This document shows, one piece after another, positions 24,444 through 32,583 of a stretch of DNA of 57,616 nucleotides. The position numbers and the translations under genes are program-made. The stretch comes from Pseudomonadota bacterium (GTDB lineage: Bacteria; Pseudomonadota; Alphaproteobacteria; Rhizobiales; Beijerinckiaceae), in NCBI GenBank assembly GCA_023450615.1, contig JAEXGT010000099.1, positions 1 through 57,616 on the forward strand, read 5' to 3'. Position 1 is the stretch's first letter; each line of letters opens with the position of its first letter. Below the pieces are notes generated by a model, which was given only the letters and a program-made list of their open reading frames with translations, did not search any database and was not told the DNA's origin.

Positions 24444-25598
24444 TCAGGCAGCCCGCTTCACCATATCCGCCAGCCGTTCCAGGCCCGCATCCAGCGTCGA
24501 ATCCTTCTTGGCGAAGCAGAAACGCACCACGTTCTTCACCGCGCCCTCGGCATAGAAGGCCGAGACGGGAATGGCGGCGACGCCGTGCTCCATCACGAGG
24601 CGGCGGCAGAAGGCCACATCGTCGGTTTCGCCCAGGCGGGTGATGTCGATGTTGAGGAAATAGGTGCCCTGGCTCGGGATTACGTCGAAGCCCAGCGTCC
24701 GCAGGCCCTCGGTGAAGCGGTCGCGGCTGCGGGCGAAGTTTTTCCGCATGTCCTCGAAATACGCGTCGTCCTTCGCCAGACCGTAGGCCACGGCGGTTTG
24801 CAGGTTCGGCGGCGTGGTGAAGGTGAGGAACTGGTGCGATTTCGCCAGCACCTTCATGATGTGCGGCGCGGCGCAGACGAAGCCGACCTTCCAGCCGGTG
24901 AGGCTGAAGATCTTTCCGGCCGAGCCGATCTTCACGGAGCGGTCGCGCATGCCTTCCAGGCCGAGCACCGGCTGATGCTTGATGCCGTCGAACACCACGT
25001 GCTCCCACACTTCGTCGGAAATCGCGATGGCGTCGAACTTGCGGCAGAACTCCGCAAGCAGCGCGAGATCCTCGTTGGAAAACACGGTGGCCGTGGGGTT
25101 GAGCGGATTGTTGAACAAAACCGCCTTGGTCTTCGGCGAGAAGGCTTTTGCCAGCGCTTCTTCCGTCAGACGGAAATGCGGCGGTTGGAGCGTCACGAAT
25201 TTCGGAATGCCGCCCGCAAGCCGCACCAGCGGCAGATAGGCGTCGTACATGGGCTCGAACAACACCACCTCGTCGCCGGGCTCAACGATGCCGAGGATCG
25301 CGCCGGCGAGCGCCTCCGTCGCGCCCGAGGTCACCATCACTTCCGTGTTCGCGTCGAGATCGAGGCCCTGCCAGTGCTTGTAATGGGCGGCGATGCCGGA
25401 GCGCAGCTCGGGCAGGCCCATCATCGAGGGATATTGGTTGTAGCCGTTGAGCACCGCATCGGCGGCCGCGCGCCGCACGTCCTCCGGCCCCGGATCGTCC
25501 GGGAAGCCCTGGCCGAGATTGATCGCACCGGTTTCCCGGGCCAGGCTCGACATGACCTCGAAGACGGTGGTGGGCAGGTTGGCGAACAGATTGTTCAT
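24444..25598 (-). CDS. PLP-dependent class I/II aminotransferase (kynurenine/methionine aminotransferase-like)
   Basis: 384 residues from ATG 25598 (GAGGAT eight bases upstream). It has the fold-type I aminotransferase pattern: INLGQGFPDDPGPEDVRRAA, TSGATEALAGAILG for phosphate binding, and NNPLNPTATVFS with Asn167. DEVWEHVVFDG carries Asp195, and IGSAGKIFSLTGWKVG carries the Schiff-base Lys229. GQGFPD and the GKIFSLTGWKVG wording fit the YbdL/kynurenine aminotransferase subgroup, which accepts methionine, kynurenine or aromatic amino acids. The exact substrate is not readable. It is cytosolic and monocistronic, with a hairpin upstream separating it from the RTX gene. Confidence 0.87.
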   Translation of the reverse strand: MNNLFANLPTTVFEVMSSLARETGAINLGQGFPDDPGPEDVRRAAADAVLNGYNQYPSMMGLPELRSGIAAHYKHWQGLDLDANTEVMVTSGATEALAGAILGIVEPGDEVVLFEPMYDAYLPLVRLAGGIPKFVTLQPPHFRLTEEALAKAFSPKTKAVLFNNPLNPTATVFSNEDLALLAEFCRKFDAIAISDEVWEHVVFDGIKHQPVLGLEGMRDRSVKIGSAGKIFSLTGWKVGFVCAAPHIMKVLAKSHQFLTFTTPPNLQTAVAYGLAKDDAYFEDMRKNFARSRDRFTEGLRTLGFDVIPSQGTYFLNIDITRLGETDDVAFCRRLVMEHGVAAIPVSAFYAEGAVKNVVRFCFAKKDSTLDAGLERLADMVKRAA

Positions 25599-25716
25599 GC
25601 CGGATCCTCGATCTTGCTTGTGCGGTGGCGCTGAACCGCTTCGTACCATGGAGTTGGACGAGATCGAACCGTGTTTGTAGGCAACCCAGGCCGGAGCGTG
25701 GTGCATCGGCAACGCA

Positions 25717-25742
25717 AGAGGCCCGGCTCATGCCGGGCCTCT
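25717..25742 (-). terminator. terminator hairpin after the RTX protein gene
   Basis: An 11-base-pair perfect stem (25717-25727 with 25732-25742) with loop TCAT lies 26 bases past the RTX stop codon on the minus strand. The T-tract is short (TTGCGTT), so termination is probable but not certain. Confidence 0.55.
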
Positions 25743-25767
25743 GGACAATGGATCAAGCTCTTCAGTC

Positions 25768-27732
25768 TCAGACGATAAAGAAATCGGCTGCGGTGAGCTT
25801 GAGGTTCTTGGACAACTTGGCAATCACCACTGCCGCCTTTGCGCCGCTGCCATCCTGATCGTAGTACAGCAGGCCCTTCTTCTTGTTGTAGATCAGGTAG
25901 TCGTTCTTGTCCTTGGCCTCAGTGCCGATCTTAAGGAACTTCTTGTTCAGCTTGGCAGGGTTTGCCTCGGAACCCTTCTTGCCGAGCTTCTTGAATATGG
26001 CATTGTCGAGCCAAATCGTATCGTACTTGACCGAGAAGTCCTTGATCGTGTCCACGTTTTTCTTGCCGGGCTTGGTGTTGAACACGAACACGTCCTGGCC
26101 GGTCTTTCCGATAAGGGTATCGTTGCCCAAACCCCCATAGAAGCGGTCGTTACCTGCCGTGCCGGTCAGCACGTCTTTGCCCTTGCCGCCGCGCAGGATG
26201 TCGAGACCGTCCGTCAGGGAAATGGTGAAGACGGCGTCATGGACGGATCCTGCCAGATCCGTTGCACGCACCTTGATCTGATGGGAGGAGGTAGCCTCGT
26301 AATCGAGACGGCTGCCGTCCTTGACCACCACCTTGCCTTCCATAAGCGCGAACCGACCGCCTGCATCGTCAAGGAGAGTGTAGCTGAAGCTATCGCCAGC
26401 ATTTCTGTCGAAGGCCTGCAATGTGCCGACCCATGTACCATCGGCGGCATTCTCCTGGATGGTTTGGCCATCCAGCACGAGTTGATGAGGTGCTGAATTC
26501 AGCTCGTAAGCGCGCTGATAGATGCCTATTCCATTTCCTCCGGGGCCCTCCAACATCCATGTGATAACCCAGCTTCCATCGGCCAGGCTCGTTACGGCTG
26601 GACTGGAGTAATTCGAGCCCTTCGAGGCCGCTACGAGCTGATCCGTTGCATATTGTGCCACGCCATTTTTGTCGTAACGCTGCATGAAAATGCCGGACCA
26701 ATAGTCTTCTGTGTCGCCAGAGTCCCAAGTCACAACCCAGCCGCCATCCGGCAGTGCCGTCACGCTTGAGTTGTTGGGGGACTCGTGCGTGGTGACATTC
26801 ACCAGCCTGTCAGCCGCAGCACCTGTCCCATCAACGAATAACGGCTGTCCGTCCTTGTTGTAGCGCTGCTGATAGATGTTGAATTGCAGGCCCGAGGGCG
26901 TTTGATCATGGGATGTCCATGTCACCACCCAGCCACCGTCAGCCAGGGCCATAACGCTGGCCTGGTACTGGCTTGAATCGGTTTTGGCATTGACGCGTTG
27001 CTCTCCGCCGACAAGGCTTCCGGCCGCGTTGTAGCGCTGCTGGTAAATTCCTGTTGCGGAATCATCCTTGCCTTCCCAGGTTACGATCCAGCCGCCGTCC
27101 GCCAGAGCCGTTATCTGGGGCTCCCGTTGATGATCGGCAGTGGTCGTATTGACGAGTCTGTCAACGGGAATGCCATCCTCGTCCTTGTACAAAGGCTGGC
27201 CGTTGCTGGAATAACGCTGCTGGTAAATATTGAAGTCGGATCCAGCCCCGTCCTCGGACTGCCACGTGACGATCCATCCGCCATCGGCCAGCGCCGTGAC
27301 GCTTGGGATCTTCTGATGGGAAACCTGGACCGCATTGACGATCCGGTCTGCGGGGTTGCCGTTATCATCCAGAAAAAGCGGGTTGCCACGGCTGTCGTAT
27401 CGCTGCTGGTAGATATCCGTCGCGCCGGGCCCTCCGCTATAGCTCTCCCACGTGACAATCCATCCGCCATCGGCAAGCACGGTCACACTTGGCGCATAGG
27501 AATGGTAGCCGGTGACCAAGCTGTTGATCTGTTGCTCAGCCCCGACGGGCTGGCCGTCGGCTGAGTAGCGCTGCTGAAAAATACCGTTCTTTGAACCGCC
27601 CAGATCATAGGAATACCAAGTTACGATCCAGCCGCCATTAGGCAGTCCAGTGATGGTTGGACTACCGTGCTCATCGGCTGTAATTGTGTTGACCTTCTCC
27701 ACGGGACCGATGCGAAAGATGGGATTGACCAT
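25768..27732 (-). CDS. large exported RTX protein: seven WIVTW repeats, cadherin-like domain, Ca-binding nonapeptides
   Basis: 654 residues from ATG 27732 (GAGGA upstream); the frame stays open further 5' but that part is antisense to the permease gene. Residues about 20-410 hold seven repeats of roughly 60 residues. Each has a core like ALADGGWIVTWQS, then IYQQRY and a G-x-PL turn (tryptophans near 35, 91, 153, 215, 268, 332, 388). About 418-508 is cadherin-like (IQENAADGTWVGTLQAFDRN). About 511-545 carries RTX repeats GGKGKDVLTGTAGNDRFYGG and LGNDTLIGKTGQD. The C-terminal 100 residues look like a type I secretion signal region. No N-terminal signal peptide is present. Seven equal repeats suggest a beta-propeller adhesin or lectin, which is inference. 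Confidence 0.85.
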   Translation of the reverse strand: MVNPIFRIGPVEKVNTITADEHGSPTITGLPNGGWIVTWYSYDLGGSKNGIFQQRYSADGQPVGAEQQINSLVTGYHSYAPSVTVLADGGWIVTWESYSGGPGATDIYQQRYDSRGNPLFLDDNGNPADRIVNAVQVSHQKIPSVTALADGGWIVTWQSEDGAGSDFNIYQQRYSSNGQPLYKDEDGIPVDRLVNTTTADHQREPQITALADGGWIVTWEGKDDSATGIYQQRYNAAGSLVGGEQRVNAKTDSSQYQASVMALADGGWVVTWTSHDQTPSGLQFNIYQQRYNKDGQPLFVDGTGAAADRLVNVTTHESPNNSSVTALPDGGWVVTWDSGDTEDYWSGIFMQRYDKNGVAQYATDQLVAASKGSNYSSPAVTSLADGSWVITWMLEGPGGNGIGIYQRAYELNSAPHQLVLDGQTIQENAADGTWVGTLQAFDRNAGDSFSYTLLDDAGGRFALMEGKVVVKDGSRLDYEATSSHQIKVRATDLAGSVHDAVFTISLTDGLDILRGGKGKDVLTGTAGNDRFYGGLGNDTLIGKTGQDVFVFNTKPGKKNVDTIKDFSVKYDTIWLDNAIFKKLGKKGSEANPAKLNKKFLKIGTEAKDKNDYLIYNKKKGLLYYDQDGSGAKAAVVIAKLSKNLKLTAADFFIV

Positions 27733-27867
27733 AGGAATTCCTCGGAAATCACTTGTATCAATATAACGTAATATCGCAGCGTAATTGCGATTAAAAGCGG
27801 CCATCCTGCATGCGTGACTTCCAAGCCCGCTGTTGCTATCGCGGATAGGACAACATCGAACCAGTTC

Positions 27868-28872
27868 ATGCTTCGCTCCCGGCTGTCCCTTATCCTCGGT
27901 CTCGTCCTTCTCGTCGGAGGATTGAGCATCGCGTCCCTTGTGATCGGGCCAGCTCCGATCCCGCCTCTGCGCGCCCTCGCGGCGCTCGTGTCGGATCAGG
28001 GCAGCATGAGCGTCGTGGTGCGCGACATCCGTCTGCCGCGAACGCTGCTGGCCATCCTGATCGGCTGGATCTTCGGACTCACAGGCGCGGGGTTGCAGGG
28101 GCTCCTGCGCAATCCGCTCGCGGACACGGCGGTATTCGGCGCGCCGCAGGCCGCCGCCCTCGGGGCGGTGGTGATGCTCTATTCCGGGCTCGTGGGCGCG
28201 CTCTCCTGGGCCTTGCCCTTCGCGGCGATCCTCGGGGCGCTCGCCTCGATCGTGCTCGTTGTCGCGGTGGCCGGGCGCAGGGCTACGGTGGTGGTGCTGG
28301 TTCTTTCGGGCTTGGCCATCGGAAGCCTTGCGGGGGCGGGCACGTCGCTCGCCATCACCCTCTCGCCCAATCCTTTCGCCGTCACGGAGATCGTGTTCTG
28401 GCTCCTGGGCTCCTTCGAGGATCGCTCGATCATTCATGTGCTGCTCGCAGTGCCCTTCATCGCCGTCGCGTCCGCTCTCGTCCTTGCCTCCTCGACGGGG
28501 TTGCGGGCGCTGGCATTGGGCGAGGAGACCGCGCGCAGCCTCGGCGTGAACGTGATGCGCCTGCGGGTGCTGCTCGTTGCGGGAGCCGCGATCGGTACCG
28601 GCGCTGCGGTGGCGGTGGCGGGCTCCATCGGCTTCGTCGGGCTTGTCGCGCCCCATCTGGTGCGCCCCTTCGCGGGGTATGACCCTGCCCGCACCCTTGT
28701 CCCTTCGGGACTTGCGGGCGCGGCCCTGCTGCTTGCGGCCGATTGCGCGGTGCGGCTGATTCCCTCTCAGACCGAGGTGAAGATCGGCGTGCTCACCGCC
28801 ATTCTCGGGGTGCCGTTCTTCCTGTGGGTCATCGCCCGCCGCAAGGCGGAGCTTTCGGAGATGCCGGTATGA
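27868..28872 (+). CDS. FecCD-family iron/cobalamin ABC transporter permease
   Basis: 334 residues from ATG 27868; a GTG at 27814 was rejected. Nine to ten transmembrane helices are visible. FecCD hallmarks are DIRLPRTLLAILIGWIFGLT then GAGLQGLLRNPLADTAVFG, with GSIGFVGLVAPHLVRPFAG near the C-terminus. The family imports ferric siderophores, heme or vitamin B12 across the inner membrane. Its TGA overlaps the ATG of the ATPase gene (ATGA). No periplasmic binding protein gene lies on either side; the flanking gene upstream is the opposite-strand RTX protein. Confidence 0.9.
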   Translation: MLRSRLSLILGLVLLVGGLSIASLVIGPAPIPPLRALAALVSDQGSMSVVVRDIRLPRTLLAILIGWIFGLTGAGLQGLLRNPLADTAVFGAPQAAALGAVVMLYSGLVGALSWALPFAAILGALASIVLVVAVAGRRATVVVLVLSGLAIGSLAGAGTSLAITLSPNPFAVTEIVFWLLGSFEDRSIIHVLLAVPFIAVASALVLASSTGLRALALGEETARSLGVNVMRLRVLLVAGAAIGTGAAVAVAGSIGFVGLVAPHLVRPFAGYDPARTLVPSGLAGAALLLAADCAVRLIPSQTEVKIGVLTAILGVPFFLWVIARRKAELSEMPV

Positions 28873-29681
28873 GCGCTCTCCAGGCCCAAGGCCTTGCCGT
28901 CGATCTGGGCAAGCGTCACGCGCTCTCGGGTGTCGATCTCGCCTTGCCTCCCGGCCGCCTGACGGTGATCGTCGGACCCAACGGCGCGGGCAAGACCACG
29001 CTGATGCGCACGCTCGCGGGCCTCCTGGAGCCCACGGCGGGACAGGTCATCCTCGATGGGCAGCAGGTCTCGCGGATGCAGGCCGGGGAACGGGCGCGCT
29101 CCATCGCCTACCTGCCCCAGGGCGGCGCGGTCGCATGGCCGCTGCCCGTTTCCGACGTGATCGCGCTTGGGCGTCTGCCCCATGGCGAGAGGCCCGACAA
29201 TCTCCCTCCGCATGGACGGGAGGCGGTGGCGCAGGCGATCCATGCAGTGGGTCTCGAAGGCTTCGAGAGCAGGTCCGCGACGGAGCTGTCAGGCGGTGAG
29301 CGGGCGCGGGTTCTGCTCGCCCGCGCCCTGGCGACGCAGGCCCCGGTGCTGCTAGCCGACGAGCCCGTGGCGGCGCTCGATCCGCGCCACCAACTCGTGG
29401 TGCTCGATGTGCTGAAAAATCAGGCCCGGGCAGGCCGGACGGTTGCGGTCATCATGCACGACCTGACCCTGGCCGCCCGCTTCGCGGATGAGATCGTTCT
29501 TCTGAATCAGGGGCGTGTGGCAGCCTCAGGGGCGCCCGAGGCGGTGCTGACCGAAGAGGGGCTGGCAGTGAATTTCGGCATTCAGGCCCATGTCTCGCAC
29601 GAGGACGGCCGTCTCGTGGTGGTGGCGGACCGCCCCCTGCCGATTCCAGGGCCGGCAGGCGCTCCGCATGGCCAAAAGTGA
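28869..29681 (+). CDS. iron/cobalamin-type ABC transporter ATP-binding protein
   Basis: 270 residues, coupled to the permease by ATGA overlap. Walker A is IVGPNGAGKTTLMRTLAGLL (about 34-53). The Q-loop is YLPQGGAVAWPLPV, the signature ELSGGERARVLLARAL, and Walker B VLLADEPVAALDPRHQLVVL. The H-loop is VAVIMHDLTLAARFADEI. The GRTVAVIMHDL and AALDPRHQ wording matches FecE/BtuD/HmuV-type ATPases, so it drives uptake with the FecCD permease. Which chelate is carried cannot be told without the binding protein. Confidence 0.9.
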   Translation: MSALQAQGLAVDLGKRHALSGVDLALPPGRLTVIVGPNGAGKTTLMRTLAGLLEPTAGQVILDGQQVSRMQAGERARSIAYLPQGGAVAWPLPVSDVIALGRLPHGERPDNLPPHGREAVAQAIHAVGLEGFESRSATELSGGERARVLLARALATQAPVLLADEPVAALDPRHQLVVLDVLKNQARAGRTVAVIMHDLTLAARFADEIVLLNQGRVAASGAPEAVLTEEGLAVNFGIQAHVSHEDGRLVVVADRPLPIPGPAGAPHGQK

Positions 29682-29691
29682 CATCCTTACA

Positions 29692-29720
29692 TTGACAAAG
29701 GCAGGAGCCGGACCGATACC
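29692..29720 (+). promoter_or_regulatory. candidate sigma-70 promoter of the CapD-like gene
   Basis: TTGACA (29692-29697), a 17-base spacer and GATACC (29715-29720), 25 bases before the ATG at 29745. The -35 box is perfect and the -10 box is moderate. Confidence 0.45.
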
Positions 29721-29744
29721 CCCGGTTCAAAACATGGCAAGGCA

Positions 29745-31709
29745 ATGAATCGGCAGAATTTCAAGAAGGCGTTGATCGTCGCGCATGATCTCGTGATGAC
29801 GGGCGTGGCCATCCTCGCGACCTTCTCCGTCCGCTTCGAGGGTCCGCTCCTGCACGAACACCTGGCCGATATGCCAGTCTTCCTGCCGCCCTACATCGCC
29901 TTCGCGGGCATCGTCTACTGGGTGTTCCACCTCTATCGCTCCAAGTGGCGGTTCGCCTCGCTGCCCGATCTCTTCAACATCTTCCGCGCTTCCACGGTGC
30001 TGGCGCTGACGCTTCTGGTGATCGACTACGTTCTGCTCTCGCCGCAATTCTTTGGATCGTTCTTCTTCGGCAAGATCACCATCGCCCTTTATTGGCTGAT
30101 CCAGATGTTCCTGCTGGGTGGCCCGCGTCTTGCCTTCCGCTATGTGAAATACGCCCGCTCGCGCCATACCCTCGATCGGGACACCAACACGCCGACCCTG
30201 CTGCTCGGCCGGGGCACCGATATCGAGGTGATCCTGCGCGCCATCGAGAGCGGCACCGTGAAGAAAATGCGGCCGAAAGGCATCCTCTCCTACCGCACGG
30301 ACGATCTAGGCCAGTCCATCCGCGGCGTGCCGGTTCTGGGCACCTTCAACGATGTCGATCAGGTGGTGCAGGATTTCCAGGAGCGCGGCGAGCCGATCCG
30401 CCGTCTCGTGGCGACCCCGAGCGCCCTTGCGCCCGAGGCCAATCCGGACAGGCTGCTGGCGCGCGCGCGCCGCCTCGGCCTGCCGCTCGTGCGCGTCACG
30501 AGCCTGGGCGAAGGCATGCGCAATGCCGAACTTGCGCCGCTGGAGATCGAGGATCTCCTGTTGCGCCCCACGGTGCAGATCGACCGGCAGCGGCTGGAAA
30601 ACTTCATTCGCGGCAAGCGCGTGCTCGTCACCGGCGGCGGCGGCTCCATCGGTTCGGAAATCTGCACCCGCGTGGTGGCCTTCGGCGCCAGCGATCTCAT
30701 GATCGTGGAAAGCTCCGAGCCGTCCCTGCACCATATCCTCGAGAACCCGACGCTTCTGCAGAGCGACACCAATGTCGACGGCGTCATCGCCGACGTGCGC
30801 GACCGCGTGCGCATCCAGGAGGTGATGAACGAGTTCCGTCCCGAGGTGGTCTTCCATGCTGCCGCCCTCAAGCATGTTCCCTATCTCGAGCGGAACTGGA
30901 TGGAGGGCATCAAGACCAATGTGTTCGGCTCCGTGAACGTGGCCGATGCGGCGGTGGAGGCGGGCGCTTCCGAGATCGTGATCATCTCCACCGACAAGGC
31001 CATCGATCCCGTCTCCATGCTGGGCGCCACGAAGCGTCTCGCCGAGATGTACGGCCAGGCGCTCGACGCGGAATTCATGGGCCGCAACGGCGGCACGCGC
31101 ATCATCGCCGTCCGCTTCGGCAATGTGCTGGGCTCGGTCGGCTCCGTGGTGCCGAAGTTCAAGGCGCAGATCGCGCGGGGCGGCCCGATCACCGTCACGC
31201 ATCCCGACATGGTGCGCTACTTCATGACCACCCGCGAGGCTGCCGATCTCGTGCTCACCTCCGCGTCGCATGCTGATCAGGACCGCGTTCGGGTCGAGGC
31301 GACTAATGGCGAGGAGCGCGCCTCCGTCTACGTGCTGAAGATGGGCCAGCCGGTGCGCATTTATGAGCTTGCCGAGCGCATGATCCGTCTGGCCGGCTAC
31401 GAGCCCGGCGAGGATATCGAGATCGCCGTCTCGGGCACGCGCCCCGGCGAGCGCCTGCACGAAATTCTCTTCGCCCGCGACGAGCCCATGGCCGAGATCG
31501 GCATCGACGGCGTCATGGCGGCAAAGCCCATCTTCGCCGACCGCGCCAAGGTCGATGAATGGCTGAAGGCTCTTGGCCAGGCCATCAAGGACGGAGACCG
31601 TGCGGCAGCGGAGCGGGTGTTCGAGGACGCAATCCCCGAGTTCAAGCGCCGGAAGTTGCCCCTGCAGCCTGCCGCGCCAGCTGCGCCAGCCCGTCTGGCG
31701 TCGAATTGA
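29745..31709 (+). CDS. membrane-bound nucleotide-sugar dehydratase/epimerase (CapD/WbpM/FlaA1 family)
   Basis: 654 residues. Four transmembrane helices fill about 1-115. A CoA-binding-like Rossmann part (about 145-290) with LLGRGTDIEVILRAIESG follows. The SDR catalytic domain starts at VLVTGGGGSIGSEICTRV (about 293-310). STDKAIDPVSMLGATKRLAE has Met where most SDRs have the catalytic Tyr, followed by x3-Lys. This is normal for the PglF/WbpM 4,6-dehydratase family. Such enzymes turn UDP-GlcNAc into 4-keto-6-deoxy sugars for surface polysaccharide. The last 68 bases overlap the convergent epimerase gene. Confidence 0.88.
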   Translation: MNRQNFKKALIVAHDLVMTGVAILATFSVRFEGPLLHEHLADMPVFLPPYIAFAGIVYWVFHLYRSKWRFASLPDLFNIFRASTVLALTLLVIDYVLLSPQFFGSFFFGKITIALYWLIQMFLLGGPRLAFRYVKYARSRHTLDRDTNTPTLLLGRGTDIEVILRAIESGTVKKMRPKGILSYRTDDLGQSIRGVPVLGTFNDVDQVVQDFQERGEPIRRLVATPSALAPEANPDRLLARARRLGLPLVRVTSLGEGMRNAELAPLEIEDLLLRPTVQIDRQRLENFIRGKRVLVTGGGGSIGSEICTRVVAFGASDLMIVESSEPSLHHILENPTLLQSDTNVDGVIADVRDRVRIQEVMNEFRPEVVFHAAALKHVPYLERNWMEGIKTNVFGSVNVADAAVEAGASEIVIISTDKAIDPVSMLGATKRLAEMYGQALDAEFMGRNGGTRIIAVRFGNVLGSVGSVVPKFKAQIARGGPITVTHPDMVRYFMTTREAADLVLTSASHADQDRVRVEATNGEERASVYVLKMGQPVRIYELAERMIRLAGYEPGEDIEIAVSGTRPGERLHEILFARDEPMAEIGIDGVMAAKPIFADRAKVDEWLKALGQAIKDGDRAAAERVFEDAIPEFKRRKLPLQPAAPAAPARLASN

Positions 31710-32583
31710 CGGGCTGCCACCCGAGCGCCTTCAACGCGGCGGGGCTCGCCACTAGCGAACCCGCCAGCCGCTGATAGGCTTCCGCCTTCCCCATCAGGCC
31801 AGCCGCCGCGCCCAGGGCGAAGGACGGTACGGGAATGAGGCCCGGGCTGCGCCCGAAACCTTGGCGCAGGGCGGCGATGATCTCAGGCATCGTTACCGGT
31901 TCCGGATCGGCTGCGATGAAGGGCCGCCGCAGTGAGCCTTCAGCCTTCAGAAGCGTGTCGAGGGCAGCGGTCAGGTTGTCGAGAGACAGAAGCGAGCGCT
32001 GCGCCTTCAGCCCGCCGAACGGCAGCGGCCATGGCGATTGGGCGAGGGTGAGAAGCGCCGCCATATTGCCCTTCACGCCCGGCCCGTAGACGAGCACCGG
32101 GCGAAGCGCCGCCCAGTCCAGCCCCAGCTCCGCAAGGCCCTTTTCCGCCTCCAGCTTCGAGCGCCCGTAGGCGTCGGTCGGCTTCGGCTCCATCTCTTCC
32201 GTGAGAACGCCCTCCACCACCGGCCCGCTTTGCGCGCGGATGGAGGAGAGAAACACGAAACGCTTCACGCCCGCGCGTTCTGCGGCTTGCGCGAGCTTAA
32301 GCGTCGCTTGCGTGTTGATGGTGCGGTAATCGTCCTCGGGCTTTCCCGACATGGCATGGGCGAGGCCTGCGGAATGGATCACCATGTCCACGTCGCGCAA
32401 AGCCGCCGCCATGTTGTGCGGCGAGGCGATGTCGCCGATCACGGCGCTCGATGCGCCGGCAGGCACCTCCGACGGGCGGCGCAGCAGAACGCGCACGCGA
32501 TAACCGCGCTTCGGCAGCTCGGCGAGAAGATGACGGCCGATGAACCCCGTTGAGCCGGTCAGCGCAATCAAGGGTGCGTTCAT
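31642..32583 (-). CDS. NAD-dependent epimerase/dehydratase (extended SDR)
   Basis: 313 residues from ATG 32583 (GGAG eight bases upstream). The nucleotide motif IALTGSTGFIGRHLLAELPK is at the N-terminus. SSIRAQSGPVVEGVLTEEME and DAYGRSKLEAEKGLAELGLD supply the Ser and Y-x3-K active site. It probably acts on a nucleotide or lipid-linked sugar in surface polysaccharide synthesis. Its ATG overlaps the stop of the upstream WecA-like gene (ATGA), making it the last gene of a three-gene minus-strand operon. Its end runs 68 bases into the convergent CapD-like gene. Confidence 0.85.
   Translation of the reverse strand: MNAPLIALTGSTGFIGRHLLAELPKRGYRVRVLLRRPSEVPAGASSAVIGDIASPHNMAAALRDVDMVIHSAGLAHAMSGKPEDDYRTINTQATLKLAQAAERAGVKRFVFLSSIRAQSGPVVEGVLTEEMEPKPTDAYGRSKLEAEKGLAELGLDWAALRPVLVYGPGVKGNMAALLTLAQSPWPLPFGGLKAQRSLLSLDNLTAALDTLLKAEGSLRRPFIAADPEPVTMPEIIAALRQGFGRSPGLIPVPSFALGAAAGLMGKAEAYQRLAGSLVASPAALKALGWQPVNSTPDGLAQLARQAAGATSGA

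Noticed and set aside
23385..25634. Very long open frame on the plus strand across the polyamine-binding and aminotransferase genes
   Set aside because: It is antisense to two genes with clear motifs. Its His/Gly/Arg-rich text with no recognisable fold is the usual mirror frame in GC-rich DNA.
27733..28656. 300-residue N-terminal extension of the RTX protein
   Set aside because: The open frame continues but is antisense to the FecCD permease gene and is low-complexity. A good ribosome-binding site precedes ATG 27732.
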